Numbered from the stretch's first letter, positions 53,312 through 64,000 are shown. The stretch is DNA of 64,000 bases from RPQJ01 sp963731105 (GCA_963731105.1 CAVSUM010000011.1:1-64000); one strand, 5' to 3'. The notes: generated by a model from the letters alone, not told the origin. A program made the numbers and translations.

Positions 53312-55068
53312 ATGGCTTTTTTATCGCTCAAGCAGTTCCTAGCCCGGATGGGCCTGGCCACTCCCGAACAGTTCGACGAGTGGAACAAGGCCTGGAAGGT
53401 GGCAGTGGCCAGCGGCTCGCAAGAGACGCTGCTGGCTTTTATTTGCCGGGAACGCGGGCTGGCCGAGGACGTGTTTCTCCAGCAGTTGGCCCAGGCGCTC
53501 AACTGGCCCTACCTCGACCTGCCCAAAGTTGACCGTGCCCGCCGAGGCGCGGAACCGTATTTCCACCAAGGTCGCCTTCCAATACTCCGTCCTGCCGACC
53601 CAGGTCAGCGACGGCACGCTGCAGGTGGCCGTGAGCAACCCGTTCGACACGGCGATGCTCAACGCGGTGCGGTTCGACGCGCGCGGCCCGGTGCGGTTTC
53701 GCGCTGGCCACCAAGGTCGAGATCGAGAAGGCGCTCAAGAAGTACTACGGCGTCGGCGCCGAGACGCTCGACGAGATGGCCGAGGACGAGCCGCTCGAAT
53801 TGCTGGTGGGCGAGGACAAGGAAATCACCGAGGGCGACCAGGAGGCCAGCGTCATCAAGTTCGTCAACCAGGTCATCTGGGAGGCCTTCAAGGACCGCTC
53901 CACGGACATTCACTTCGAGCCGGCGGAGGACGAGCTGCGCATCCGCTACCGCATTGACGGCATCCTGCACCAGACGCCGATGCCGCCGCAGCTCAAGCGC
54001 TACCAGGCCGCGCTGATCTCGCGCATCAAGGTCATGTCGGGCATGAACATCTCCGAGAAGCGCCTGCCGCAGGACGGCCGCATCAACGTGCGCATCAAGG
54101 GCGAGGAAATTGACATCCGCGTCTCCACCGTGCCGACGGTCTATGGCGAGAGCGTGTCGCTGCGGTTGCTGACGCGCGGCAAGATCTTCCTGAGCCTCGA
54201 CAAGCTCGGCTTCTCCGCCGCTGGAGGAGAAGGCCATCCGCGAGATCATCGTCAAGCCGCACGGCATCTTCCTCGTCACCGGCCCGACCGGTTCGGGCAA
54301 GTCCACGTCGCTCTACGCGTTTCTGAGCACGATCAACTCGGTGCACAAGCGCATCATCACGATCGAGGAGCCGGTCGAATACGAGCTCAAAGGCATCAAC
54401 CAGATCGCCGTGCGCCCGGAGATCGGGCTGACCTTCGCCATGGGCCTGCGCCACATCCTGCGCCAGGACCCGAACGTGATCATGGTCGGCGAAATTCGCG
54501 ACCTGGAGACGGCGGAGATCGCCATTCGCGCGGCGCTGACGGGCCACTTGGTGTTCAGCACGCTGCACACGAACGACGCGCCCGAGCGCCTTCACGCGCC
54601 TGATTGACATGGGCATCGAGCCCTTCCTGGTCGCCTCCTCGGTCGAAGTCGGTCATGGCCCAGCGCCTGGTCCGCACGATCTGTCCGCACTGCAAGCAGG
54701 AGCAGAAGGTCGAGCCGAATTACCTGCGCCGGATTGGTTTCCCGGCAGACGAGATCGAGACGGCCAAGTTCTGGCACGGCGTCGGGTGCGAGGAATGCCG
54801 GCAGCTGGGTTACCAGGGGCGCATGGGCATCTATGAATTGCTGATGCTGAACGAGGCGCTGCGCCCGCTGATTCTGAGCCGCGCGCCGGCCTCGACCATC
54901 GCGCAGCGGGCCATCGAGCTCGGCATGCGCACGCTGCGCATCGACGGCTGGAACAAGGTCCGGGCCGGGCAGACCACGATTGAGGAAGTGCTGCGCGTCA
55001 CGCAGATCGAGGAGCACCTCGACGCGCTGGTCGAGGATGCCAAGGCGGGAACGCCGGCGAAGAAGTGA
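53312..55068 (+). CDS. GspE/PilB-type secretion ATPase, several frameshifts
   Basis: About 584 residues when joined. N-terminal MshEN domain (LKQFLARMGLATPEQFDEWN, FICRERGLAEDVFLQQLAQA, NWPYLDLPK). The ATPase core has STDIHFEPAEDELRIRYRID, Walker A GPTGSGKSTSL, Asp box IEEPVEYELKGINQ, Walker B VIMVGEIRDLETA and His box TGHLVFSTLHTNDAP. A tetra-Cys zinc module follows (CPHC...CEEC, ~54690-54800), as in GspE/PilB. About five single-base additions (near 53530, 53701, 54225, 54572, 54645) break the frame while both sides stay conserved. It powers assembly of the pseudopilus or pilus at the inner membrane and heads the secretion cluster. Confidence 0.85.
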
Positions 55069-55135
55069 GGACAAAGCAGCGTGAAGACTGAACGAAGTCA
55101 TGGCGTGATGGGGGGCGGGAAAGCCGCGCGCTGGG

Positions 55136-55650
55136 GTGATGGGTGGGGAGTATCGCGCCACCCCAACACTCCAACTCTCCAACACTCCGATTTTGCCCTC
55201 CTTCCGCCTGGCCAGGCTGTTGCTATTCGGGGCTGGGCTGCTGGCCCTCACGCTGACCGGCTGCGGCCCGTCGTCGGACAAGGCCGGCAAGCCGTCAGGG
55301 ACCAATGCGGCGGCCTCGCGAGTTCTGGCCAAGACAAACCAGGTTTCGCCCCTGCGGCCCGGCGTCAGGACCAACCTTCCTCCCGCGGCCGCCCGGCCCG
55401 TCGCCAAGGCAACTCCCGCTCCCGCCGGCCCACGTGCGGTCAACAAGACCAATGCCGCGCCCGTGGTAGCGCCCAAAGGTGGCACCACCAACACTCTCTC
55501 GGCCAGCAATGCGAATGCTGGAATCGCCGAAACCATCCGCTCCCTGCAAGCCAACCGCGTCGTTCTACCCGGCGGCGGGCGTCCTCTTCGTCTGCCTGTG
55601 CCTGGCCGTCGGTGCTGGTCGTCAGGCTGTTGAAGGCAAAGGCGTGCAAA
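55136..55650 (+). CDS. Lipoprotein-like/membrane protein of the secretion cluster, frameshifted
   Basis: The likely start is TTG at ~55191 (LPSFRLARLLLFGAGLLALT) with lipobox LTLTGC; a longer form from 55136 is also open. A Pro/Ala/Thr-rich linker follows (TNLPPAAARPVAKATPAPAG). Frame changes near 55555 and 55605 lead to FYPAAGVLFVCLCLA and VLVVRLLKAKA, a second membrane segment. The combination is unusual. No family is recognised; position suggests an accessory of the secretion machine, perhaps a GspC-like linker. The boundary with the next gene is blurred by frameshifts. Confidence 0.4.
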
Positions 55651-55654
55651 GGCG

Positions 55655-57099
55655 GGCAAGACCGTGCGAGCCGGAGACCGCGCCCAAAGTCGCGCCCAGC
55701 CGGCCAGGCGGAAGGCGGGAAACGCCACCATCAATTCCTGCAATGTGCTTCAGGTCGGCGCCGCAGGCGCGGCAAGCTTTGGCAATTCGACGCCCGGGGC
55801 CGGGGCTTTGTGCTGAACCGCGAGCAGACCAGTTTTGCGGGGGAGCCGTTGCCGGCCAAACTCGTCGCCAAAGATTGGCGCTCGCTGTTCCAGCGCAAGC
55901 TCAACGTCGCCTGGCTGCCGCCCGAGCGGGTGTTCCTGCGGGTGGCGCAGTTCCCGGTCAGCGATTTCGACGAAACCCTGTCGATGGTGGAGTTGCAGTT
56001 GGAGAAGCTCTCCCCGATGCCCGTCACGCAGATTGTCTGGAGCATCCAGGTCTTGCCGCATGCCGAGGGCAACCTGCAGACGGTGATCGTGATGATCGTT
56101 TCGCGGAATGAGGTGGAGGAGTTCCTCGGCCAGCTCGAAGGACAGGGCTACCTGGCCGACCGGCTCGAACTGCCGCTGCTCGATCAGTTGCAGGCCACCA
56201 CCATCACCCGGAACGGCGCGTGGATTTATCCGGAAGCGCCGGGCGGGAGAAATGCCGCGCTGGTGGCGTGGTGGTATGGCGGCGTGCTGCAGAACCTTGA
56301 TTTGATCACGCTGCCGCCCGCCAACCGCCCGGAGAGCCTGAAGGAGCAGTTGCTGCAGATGGCCTGGGCGGGTGAGCTGGAAGGCTGGCTGACCGCTCCG
56401 CCCACCTGGCACCTGGTGGCCGATGCGCCCGCCGCCGCCGAATGGGAGCCGGCGCTGCGCGCGGGCTTGGAGCAGCCCGTCGAGGTCATCGCGCCGGTGC
56501 CGGTGGCGGGACTGGCCGCCTTGACGGCCGCGCGCGCCGCCCAGGCGGGATCGCAGGCGAACCTGCTGCCCGCCGAGTTCTCGACGCGCTACCAGCAGCA
56601 ATTCGTGGATCGGCTCTGGATGCGCGGGCTGGGCGCCGTCGTGGCGCTGTATCTGGTGGGCGTGCTGATCTATTTCGCCCGGCTTCAGGTGGAGCTCTAT
56701 CGCACGCGCGCCGTCGAGCAGAGCGTGGCCGACCTCGGCCCGACCTACACCAATGCCTTGCAGCTCCAGGCGACCGTTTCCAGGTCCTGAAAGACCGGCA
56801 GGAGTTGAAATACGCCGCGCTGGATTGCTGGAAGGCGGTGGCCGAGTTGCTGCCCGACGGCGTCACCCTCGATGGTTTTAGTTTCAGCGACGGGAAGAAG
56901 CTGACGCTCAGCGGGAACGCGCCGGCCGACCAGATCAAGCAGCTCCTGGACTTCGATGCGGACATTCGCAAGGCCGTACGTCAACGGCCAGCCTTTGTTC
57001 GATCCCAACGCGGGCGACCATGTCACTTACCGCTCGGGTGCGGCCGGCACCGTGAGCTGGAGTTGCGTGCTCGAACTCAAACGATCGGAGGCGCTATGA
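55655..57099 (+). CDS. PilM/PilN (GspL)-like inner-membrane assembly protein, frameshifted
   Basis: The start is uncertain; frame changes obscure ~55655-55790. From there it reads LWQFDARGRGFVLNREQTSF, FQRKLNVAWLPPERVFLRVA, FDETLSMVELQLEKLSPMPV, WSIQVLPHAEGNLQTVIVMI, an actin-fold PilM/GspL cytoplasmic domain. Then comes one membrane segment LGAVVALYLVGVLIYFARLQ and a PilN-like periplasmic domain. A frame change near 56780 continues with VLKDRQELKYAALDCWKAVA, LLPDGVTLDGFSFSDGKKLT. The stop overlaps the next ATG (ATGA at 57096), showing coupling. It links the ATPase to the periplasmic assembly platform. Confidence 0.65.
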
Positions 57100-57684
57100 C
57101 GAGCTACCTGGATCGCCTCAATCTGCGTCCGTTTGAGAAGCGCCTCGTCGTGGCCGTCGCGCGCGGTGCTGTTTATGGTGCTCAACGCCTGGTTTGTCGT
57201 TCCCGCATTTCTCGGATTTGGGCCAGGCGCAGGTCCGGCGGGCCGAGGCGCTCAAGAAGCTCGAGCGCTGGCAGGCCGAGATCAATCAGGTGCCGGTTTA
57301 TCAGCGGCAGGTCCGAGAAATGGAAAGCGAAGGCCGGACGGTGCCGGCGGAAGATCAGCAGAACCAGTTTGCCCGCGCCATCCAGATGCAGCAGGCGCAG
57401 AGCGGAGTGAATATCACCAGCACCTCGGACAGACCACCCGGACCAACCAGTTCTTCTTGGAACTAACCCAGCAGATCAGTGTTCAATCCGGAGAAGCACA
57501 GCTTGTGGATTTCCTGTACAACCTTGGCTCCGGCAATTCGCTGATCCGCGTCCGCGATCTGACCTTGCGTCCGGACCCGCCGCGGCAACAGCTCAGCGGC
57601 ACGGTCAAGCTGGTGGCCAGCTACCAGAAGAACCCGCCCAAGAAAGCCGCGCCCGGCCGCCAGCCCGGCGCCGGCCAATGCTAA
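57096..57684 (+). CDS. PilO/GspM-like protein, frameshifted
   Basis: About 195 residues joined. MTSYLDRLNLRPFEKRLVVA, then a membrane segment VLFMVLNAWFVVP and coiled coil QAQVRRAEALKKLERWQAEI. The periplasmic ferredoxin-like domain is FFLELTQQISVQSGEAQLVD, FLYNLGSGNSLIRVRDLTLR, QQLSGTVKLVASYQKNP, the PilO pattern. Frame changes occur near 57160, 57210 and 57430. It is coupled to the upstream gene by a 4-base overlap and followed 27 bases later by the secretin. It forms the inner-membrane alignment complex. Confidence 0.7.
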
Positions 57685-57711
57685 AACGGTAACCTCAACT
57701 GCCAAACGACC

Positions 57712-60113
57712 GTGAAAACGACACTGCTCACTCTGCTCCTGACCGTCTTCGGTCTGTGGGCCCAAACCAATCCTGCGCCTCTGCCCCCACCGGCCATTCC
57801 GCATCGACGCCACCAACCGGGCCGCCATGCTTACGAATCGCGAACTACGGCGGCGCGGGCTCGCTCCATGCAAGGCAACACCAACGCCATTGTTCCCGGG
57901 AGTGTCAGCAATCCTGCCAGAACCATTCCGGCTATGGGCCCAGCCGCGCCTTCGCCTTCCTTGCCGAATCCGCCGCGCCCGCTCCCGGCGGTAAAGCCGG
58001 GCAGCCTCGCTGTTCCCAGCGTCCCGGCGGCGGCTACGCCGGCCCCGGTTGCGCCGGCTCCGGTTCCGGCGGCCCCGGTTCCCGTGCGGCAGTCACGCCG
58101 TCACCCGCCGACCAGGTCGTTTCCGTCGTGCCTCCACCCGCAGTTACCAACGCGCCGGGCGAGGAGCCGATCCCCCCGGGTATGATTGATTTCCGGTCGG
58201 CGGATCTCAACCAGGTGCTGGACATCTACAGCCTGCTGGTCAACCGCACCATCTTGCGCCCGGCGACCTTGCCGGCGCCGACCATCACCCTGACGACGCA
58301 GCGGCCAGCTCACCATGCGGGAAGGCATCCAGGCCCTGGACGCGGTGCTGGCGCTTGAACGGCATCACCATGATCAACATGGGCGACAAGTTCGTGAAGG
58401 CGATGCCCGAGGCACAGGGCAACACCGGCGGGCGCGTCCTTCGACACCAACAGCGCGGCGCAACTGCCCGATCTGGGCCAATACGTGACGCACGTGGTGC
58501 AGTTGAAGTACGCCAAGCCCAGCGAGATGGTGCCGGTGCTGCAGCCCTTTGTAAAGATACCCAACGCCATCCTGCCGATTGACGGCAGCCAGATGCTGGT
58601 GCTGCGCGACTATACGGAGAACGTCAAGCGCATGCTGGAGCTGATCAAGGAGATGGACGTGGCGGTGCCCTCGGAGTTCGTCTCGGAGGTCATCCCGATC
58701 AAGTATGCCCAGGCGTCCGAGATCGCCAACGCCTTGAACAGTCTTAGCACTGGTGGCGGCGGCGCCTCGATCGGTGGCGGTGGCACCGGCGGCACCCGGA
58801 GCACCAGCCCGGAGCACCACCGGCATGGGCAGCCGGACGGGCGGGATCGGCGGCATGGGCGGCTATCCGGGACAAACCACGCCGGCATGGGCATGCCGCC
58901 CAGCGGCGCCGGCACGACCCCCGGGTCGGCTCCGGCAGCAGCTCCTTCACCCAGCGCCTCCAGAACATCATCAACCGCGCCTCTGTCACCGGCGACATTC
59001 AGGTCCTGGGCCAGACCAAGATCATCTCGGACGAGCGCACCAACTCGCTGCTGATCTACGCCTCGAAGGAGGACATGAAGACCGATCAAGGAGATCGTGG
59101 CCAAGCTGGACGTCGTCCTGGCGCAGGTCCTGATCGAAGCGGTCATCATCGCGGTCACGCTGACCGACAGCCGGACTTGGGCTTCAGCTACCTGCAGACA
59201 CGCCGCAGAGGTCGGCAATTGGACCGGGGTCGGGGCCATCAACAACCGGAACTTCCTCAGGAACGCCACAACTTCAACCGTCAGCGGCGCAACCAACACC
59301 AGCGGCTTCTGCCGCAGGGGTTCAGTTACCTGATGTCGTTTGGCCAGGACCTCGATGTGGCGGTGACGGCGGTGGCGGCGGACAGCCGGGCCAAGATTCT
59401 GCAGCGCCCGCGCATCCAGACCTCGCACAATGAGCCGGCCAGCCTGTTTGTGGGCGAGACGCGGCCCTACCCGACCTCCAGCTACTATGGGGGCGGCGCC
59501 TACGGCGGGTATTCCTCGATCCAGCAGCTGCCAGATCGGTGTGTCACTCGAGGTGACGCCCATTGATCAATCCCGACGGGCTGGTGGTGATGGAGATCCA
59601 CACGAAGATTGACAGCTTCATGGGCAACGTGACCATCGCAGAACGTGGGCGATGTGCCGGTCACCGGCTCCAAGGAAGCCACGGCCAAGGTCTCGGTGCG
59701 GGACCACGACACGATTATCCTGGGCGGGTTGATCTGAGACCGACAAGAACAAGAGCAATTCCGGGGTTCCCTTGCTGATGGACATTCCGCTGTTGGGCGT
59801 ATCTCTTTCGCAGCTCGCACGCGGACGAGACGCGCGCAAGGAACTGATCGTGCTGATTCGGCCGACGGTGTTGCCGACGCCGGAGATCGCGGCGCTGACG
59901 GCGTCGGCGGAGAAGAACAAGATGCCGGAAGTCCGCAGGCTGGAGAAAGAAATCCGGGCGGATGAGACGCAACGCCTCAAACAAGCGAACGAGGCGGAGC
60001 AAACGGAATCCCTACCAGCCGGCCGAGAAGCCGTGAGAACCGCGCGCCGCACACCGCGACAGGGCCGCGACGTAAACAGTTACATAAGCAAAATGAGCGC
60101 AAGGGGTTATTAG
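57712..60113 (+). CDS. Secretin (GspD/PilQ-like outer-membrane channel), many frameshifts
   Basis: About 795 residues if joined; starts at GTG 57712 (signal KTTLLTLLLTVFGLWAQ). A Pro/Ala-rich linker precedes the N domains: MIDFRSADLNQVLDIYSLLV, VTHVVQLKYAKPSEMVPVLQ, ILPIDGSQMLVLRDYTENVK, VSEVIPIKYAQASEIANALN and a Gly/Ser loop. The secretin channel core follows: QVLGQTKIISDERTNSLLIY, QVLIEAVIIAVTL, AVAADSRAKILQRPRIQTSH, TAKVSVRDHDTIILGGLI and a shifted PLLG...LFRSSHADETRKEL, then ELIVLIRPTVLPTPEIA. A charged C-terminal extension may bind a pilotin. It forms the outer-membrane gate for the T2SS/T4P machine. The stop is 3 bases before the giant secreted gene. Confidence 0.8.
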
Positions 60114-60116
60114 CAT

Positions 60117-63100
60117 ATGAACAATTGGGTTCAGGCATCGCCGGAACGCGTGGGTGGTCGTGTGCAGCGAAGGCGTTTTGCAGCGCCTTCGCTCCCAAGG
60201 CTCCTTGCGCTCGGCGTGTTGTTGCTCTGGCCGCTAATGCGCGCGGACGGCCAGTGCCTTCGTCTTCACCCCTATCAGCCCAAGGAGCGTTGGCGCAGGC
60301 AGTAATGTCAGCCTCACGCTTTCAGTTGCCCCGGTGCCGTTCGACGGGGTGATCTTCGGCCACGGCGGGTTTGCGCCGCCAAACTCCTTTCCAACCAATG
60401 CTTCGCTTGACTCAATCTCGGGTAACTTCGCTTGGGTTCCGAACACCAATCAGTTGGGACATCAACCGCATCACCGTGTGGGCCTTTGAACCGCAGCAAT
60501 CTGCTCAACTCCAATTACACCACCTTCACCGTGACCGTCACCAACCCCGTCACGCCTGCGAGCAGGATTGTTATCGACCCCATCCCGCCCCAGACGGTGG
60601 CCGAAGGGACGACGCTCACCTTCACCAACCATGCCCGCGATGTTGACCACCCCACCAACGCGCTCGTGTTCAGCCTCTCGAACCCGCCCGCGGGTGCGGT
60701 AATGACCAATAACAGTCCGACGAGCGCGGTGTTCACCTGGACGCCGACCGCAGCCCAGGCCTTGAATCCCTCCTATACCATCCGCGAGATCGTTACCGAG
60801 CCGAGCACTGGAGCCAGCAACTACCAGGATTTCCAGGTCACCGTGACCCGGGCCAGCGACTGCGCGCAGCTTGATGAATTCCTGGCCGCAGTGCAGCAGG
60901 GCGGTTATTTCCTGCTCTCGGATTGCACGACCATCGTCCTGACCAACACGCTGGTTATCTCCAAGAGCGTCACCCTCGATGCCGGAGACGACAACGTAAC
61001 GATCGCCGGCAACGATCTCACCCGCCTCTTCACGGTGCTGCCGGGCGTCACCAACTTCACCCTCCGCGGGATTACGCTTTCAGGAGGGCAAGCCGAGAAC
61101 GGCGGCGCCCTCTACGTCAGCCAGGGCGCGACGGCGCTGCTGACGAATTGCCTGATCGTAGGCAACCGCGCCACCGGCTCCGATGGCGTGGCTGGGACCA
61201 CCGGCTCCAGCAGCGGGTCTGTGGGGGGAAACGGCGGCAACGGCACTGCCGGCGTATCAGCCCTGGGTGGGGCGATTTACAATCTGGGCAAGCTGACCGC
61301 GCTGAATTGTCAATTCACGAACAACAGCGCCGAGGGCGGCAGTGGCGGCACTGGCGGCGGCGGCGGGAATGGCAGCGGTGGGTTATCCGTCGGCGGCAAT
61401 GGCGGTCGCGGCGGCAACGGCGCGCCCGGTGATGGCGGGGCCATTTACAGCGCGGGGAATCTTTGGCTGAGCAATTGCACCTTCGCCGGGAACAGTGTTA
61501 ACGGTGGCAGCGGCGGCGCTCGGCGGCACCAACGGCACGGGCGTCTTCGAGGGGAAACCGGGCTCAGGCGGCACCGGGATGGAGGGTTCGGGCGCGGCGG
61601 TGTATAGCGCGAATAACGCGGTCATCCTCAACTGCACGTTCTCCGGCAATGTCGCGCAGGGGGGAGACAGCGCCCCGGGAGGAACCGATTCCAATGCTGA
61701 TGGCGTGAACGGTGCCGCAGGCGGGGCCAGCTTGGGTGGCGGCCTCTGCAACGTCAGCGCGGCGTTCCTCACCAATTGCACGTTCAGCGGCAACCTTGTC
61801 ACCGGTGGCACTGGCGGGGACGGTGGCACCGGGACCGGCACGTTATCCCGCGGCGGCAACGGCGGCAACGGCGGCAATGGATTCGGCGGCGGCTTGTATA
61901 ATGCCGGGAGCATCGTCGTAGTGAACTGCACCGTCTCCGGTTGTGGCGGCGTGGGCGGCACGAACGGAATCGCCGGCACCGGACGGTTCGACGGGTCAGA
62001 TGGCACTCCCGGCCGCGGGCGCGGCGGCGACATCGCCAATGGCAGCGGCACGTTCTCTCTCCGGAATTCCATCCTCGGAGCCAGCTCTGCCGGCACCAAC
62101 GCCTACGATACCAGTTCCAGCCGGATCACCGATGGCGGCTACAACCTCAGCTCCGACGCCAGCCTCAACCTCTCCGGCACCAGCCGCAAGAGCACCGACC
62201 CCAAACTCAGTCCGCTGGCGGACAACGGTGGCCTGACCCAAACCATGGCGATTCCAGCCACCAGTCCCGCCTATAACAAGATCCCTGCGACCCTGTCCCC
62301 CGCGGCCGACCAGCGCGGCATTCCCCGCCCGCAACCCCAGGGTGGCCTAGCGGACATTGGCGCCTACGAACTGGTGACCCGGCCAGCCATCCTCACTCAA
62401 CCCCAAAGCCAGACGATTGAGCAGGGCAGCGATGCCACATTCACGGTTTCCGCCTTGGGCGGCACACTGACTTACCAATGGCGCTTCAACGGGACTGACA
62501 TCGAGGACGAAACGTCCTCCGCTTACACGCTCAGCGACGCGGAGTCGGCTGATACTGGCAGCTACGATGTGATCGTTGGCAACAACTTTGGCTCGGTCAC
62601 TAGTCTGACTGCCGTGCTGTCGGTCTCTCCCTTTACAATCAGCGGCCAGGTTTTCGACGCGGACGGCGAGAGCGGCTTGGCGGACGTTCTGGTCCAGGCT
62701 GTGTCGGGCTCGGGAGTCGCCGATTCTAACCATACCGATGCCGAGGGCTATTACATGCTTAGCGGCCTGGCCTCGAACACCTATTCAGTTGTGGCTTCGC
62801 TGGCCTGTTACCATTTCCCGAGCGTGACTGTCATCGTCGGCCGGACCAACGCGGACAACACGGACTTTGTCGCGCTGCCGGATGATTATGGCATCAGCGG
62901 CCGGGTTATCTCTGGGGGCGTTGGCTTGGGTAACGTCACGATCAGGGCCGGGGGGCAAACGGAAGTGACGGATTCCAGCGGCAACTACGCTTTCAACAAT
63001 CTGTGCCAAGGAGACTACGCGGTGGAGCCTTTGCTAAGCGGTTATGTGTTTGCCCCCGCCTCCCAATCCTTGACCTTGACCTCCAACACCACCGGCCTGA

Positions 63101-63564
63101 ACTTCACGGCCTTCCCGTCGTTGGCCCTGGCGCGCGCCAGCAACGGCGTCGTCCAGCTTGCCTTCACCCCGGCCTTCACCTGCCAGGTTCAAGCCTCCAC
63201 CAATGCGGCTTCGGCCAACTGGCAGTCTTTGTTCACCACCAACAACGTATCCACCAACACGGTGCTGCTGCAATTCACCGATACCAACGCGGCGAATCTT
63301 CCCATGCGCTTTTACCGGCTGACAGAGACCTTCGCCGGACTGCCTGTGCTCACCAACTGGACCGCTACCAGCAACTCCGTTTCCCTGCGTTGTGTGGCGG
63401 CTCCGGTCACGGCCTGCCAAATCCAGGCCTCGACCAACCTGATCATTTGGACCAACCTTTTCAGCACCAATCTCCCCCCCACGGCCCCCTTCCAGTTCCG
63501 GTATGGGAGCGCCAGCAACTTGCCGATCCGCTTTTACCGGCTGTCCCAAACCCCCGGCTTTTGA
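60117..63564 (+). CDS. Giant secreted adhesin-like protein: Ig-like, beta-helix, carboxypeptidase-regulatory and FYR modules
   Basis: About 1,148 residues joined. Signal peptide LPRLLALGVLLLWPLMRADG. Frame changes near 60260, 60480 and 61520. Order: putative Ig domains (VIDPIPPQTVAEGTTLTF, VFTWTPTAAQALNPSYTIRE); a polymorphic-outer-membrane-type right-handed beta-helix with GGAIYNLG, LTALNCQFTNNSAEGGSG and NCTFSGNVAQGGDSAPGG repeats; an Ig_3 domain (QPQSQTIEQGSDATFTVSAL); two carboxypeptidase-regulatory-like domains (ISGQVFDADGESGLADVLVQ, GISGRVISGGVGLGNVTIRA); two C-terminal modules ending RFYRLTETF and RFYRLSQTPGF. Located 3 bases after the secretin stop, so it is a likely cargo. Surface adhesion is inferred; no catalytic motif. 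Confidence 0.75.
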
Positions 63565-63689
63565 GCCAAGCCGGCCCCTAAGCCGCATAACTCCGTGCCC
63601 GCCGCCCCCTGCAAATGCGGAGCGCGGGCAACCACCCTCACCAAGCCAGTGCAAAGCCATGTGCAAGCCAAGCACAAGCGCGTTACTAC

Positions 63690-63776
63690 GGTGTTGCTCC
63701 CATGTTGATGGCATCAACATGGGAGCAATACCGGACCAACACTGGACCAACACCGTAGCAATACCGAAGCCACACC
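63690..63776. repeat. Palindrome with flanking 11-bp units (copy C)
   Basis: Arms ggtgttgctcccatgttgat (63690-63709) and atcaacatgggagcaatacc (63713-63732), loop ggc, one mismatch; the left arm is identical to that of copy B at 50.2 kb. Followed in 11-bp steps by caataccgga-, ccaacactgga, ccaacaccgta, gcaataccgaa and gccacaccggc-like units. Downstream of the adhesin gene; 63565-63881 has no gene. Confidence 0.8.
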
Positions 63777-63824
63777 GGCCCCCCTCCCCAGCCCCACTGC
63801 CAGTCCTGCGGATACGTCGGTAGC

Positions 63825-63869
63825 CTCCCCGTAGCACCTCTGATAGCCGATCAGAGGTTCTACGGGGAG
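63825..63869. repeat. Palindrome D between the adhesin gene and the right-edge gene
   Basis: Arms ctccccgtagcacctctgat (63825-63844) and atcagaggttctacggggag (63850-63869), loop agccg, one mismatch. Adjacent 11-bp units gtagcctcccc and gtagcacctct (63820, 63831). It lies 12 bases beyond the stop of the partial gene that enters from the right, so it could end that transcript. Confidence 0.65.
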
Positions 63870-63881
63870 ACTCCGGGGGTA

Positions 63882-64000
63882 TCAGCTTGCGGCCAGCCAG
63901 CGGTTGGGGAGAGTGACGCTATTAGCCCGGAAATGCCGATTCTCATCCTCAATGGTATCCGGAAAGGCATAGGGCGTTTCCACCGGAAACAGCGAAAACC
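63882..64000 (-). CDS. C-terminal end of an unrecognised protein, continues beyond window
   Basis: 38 codons and a stop on the minus strand: LFPVETPYAFPDTIEDENRH, FRANSVTLPNRWLAAS. No start is in the window. The family is not recognisable from this tail. Confidence 0.4.
   Translation of the reverse strand, partial: FSLFPVETPYAFPDTIEDENRHFRANSVTLPNRWLAAS

Noticed and set aside
10779..60500. Programmed frameshifting as the explanation for all broken genes
   Set aside because: Sites share no slippery sequence, occur many times per gene and affect unrelated families; sequence error or decay is simpler. Only the A8 site in ISKra4 is kept as a possible exception.
1..64000. tRNA, rRNA and riboswitch genes
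   Set aside because: None noticed when reading both strands by eye; a covariance-model scan was not possible, so small RNAs cannot be excluded.

Overview
The window looks like a GC-rich chromosome segment of a Verrucomicrobiota-type bacterium (Limisphaerales/Pedosphaera-like by gene content; inferred from protein style, not from a marker gene). The clues are many secreted sugar-processing and beta-propeller proteins, Tat-exported Gfo/Idh/MocA and FAD oxidoreductases, a sulfatase, an unusual type II secretion/type IV pilus cluster, and a shared C-terminal module ending in FYR on several secreted proteins. I saw no rRNA, tRNA or CRISPR array.

Layout. 1-5.4 kb: secreted GH28-like beta-helix enzyme (cut by the edge), a PI-PLC-like phosphodiesterase, then a decayed integron: integrase remnant, attI-like region, two cassettes with recognisable attC sites and the start of a third. 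5.4-9.5 kb: two secreted propeller proteins between two IS91-like transposase tails, then a small conserved protein. 9.8-18.4 kb: repeat-rich region with 11-bp-periodic arrays around a long palindrome, a heavily frameshifted Eco57I-like restriction-modification gene carrying a REP-like palindrome, an LVIVD propeller protein, an IS1634-family transposase and a fragment of a REP-associated (RAYT) transposase. 18.7-20.3 kb: two DNA-binding or terminase-like genes. 20.5-26.3 kb: signalling and motility set: receiver-adenylate/guanylate cyclase, two PilT-type ATPases, a cyclic-nucleotide-binding GAF protein, a DUF3307 protein and, convergent, a GYF plus cyclic-nucleotide-binding protein. 27-36 kb: Tyr/Gly-rich secreted protein, arylsulfatase, three stand-alone receiver proteins, Gfo/Idh/MocA oxidoreductase and a Dabb protein. 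36.4-40.3 kb: porin and GH36-like alpha-galactosidase. 40.3-47 kb: floA/nfeD membrane cluster split by an ISKra4-family element that itself carries an ISAs1-family insertion. 47-53 kb: GDPD, FAD oxidoreductase, metallophosphoesterase-PQQ propeller. 53.3-63.6 kb: GspE ATPase, membrane protein, GspL/PilM-N-like protein, PilO-like protein, secretin and, a few bases later, a giant secreted beta-helix protein.

The sugar, sulfatase, porin and secretion genes suggest a heterotrophic polysaccharide degrader. The cyclase, cyclic-nucleotide-binding and PilT genes suggest cyclic-nucleotide control of twitching. Many large genes carry single-base frameshifts concentrated in some genes and absent from others. 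I treat most as probable sequence errors, except in genes with other signs of decay.
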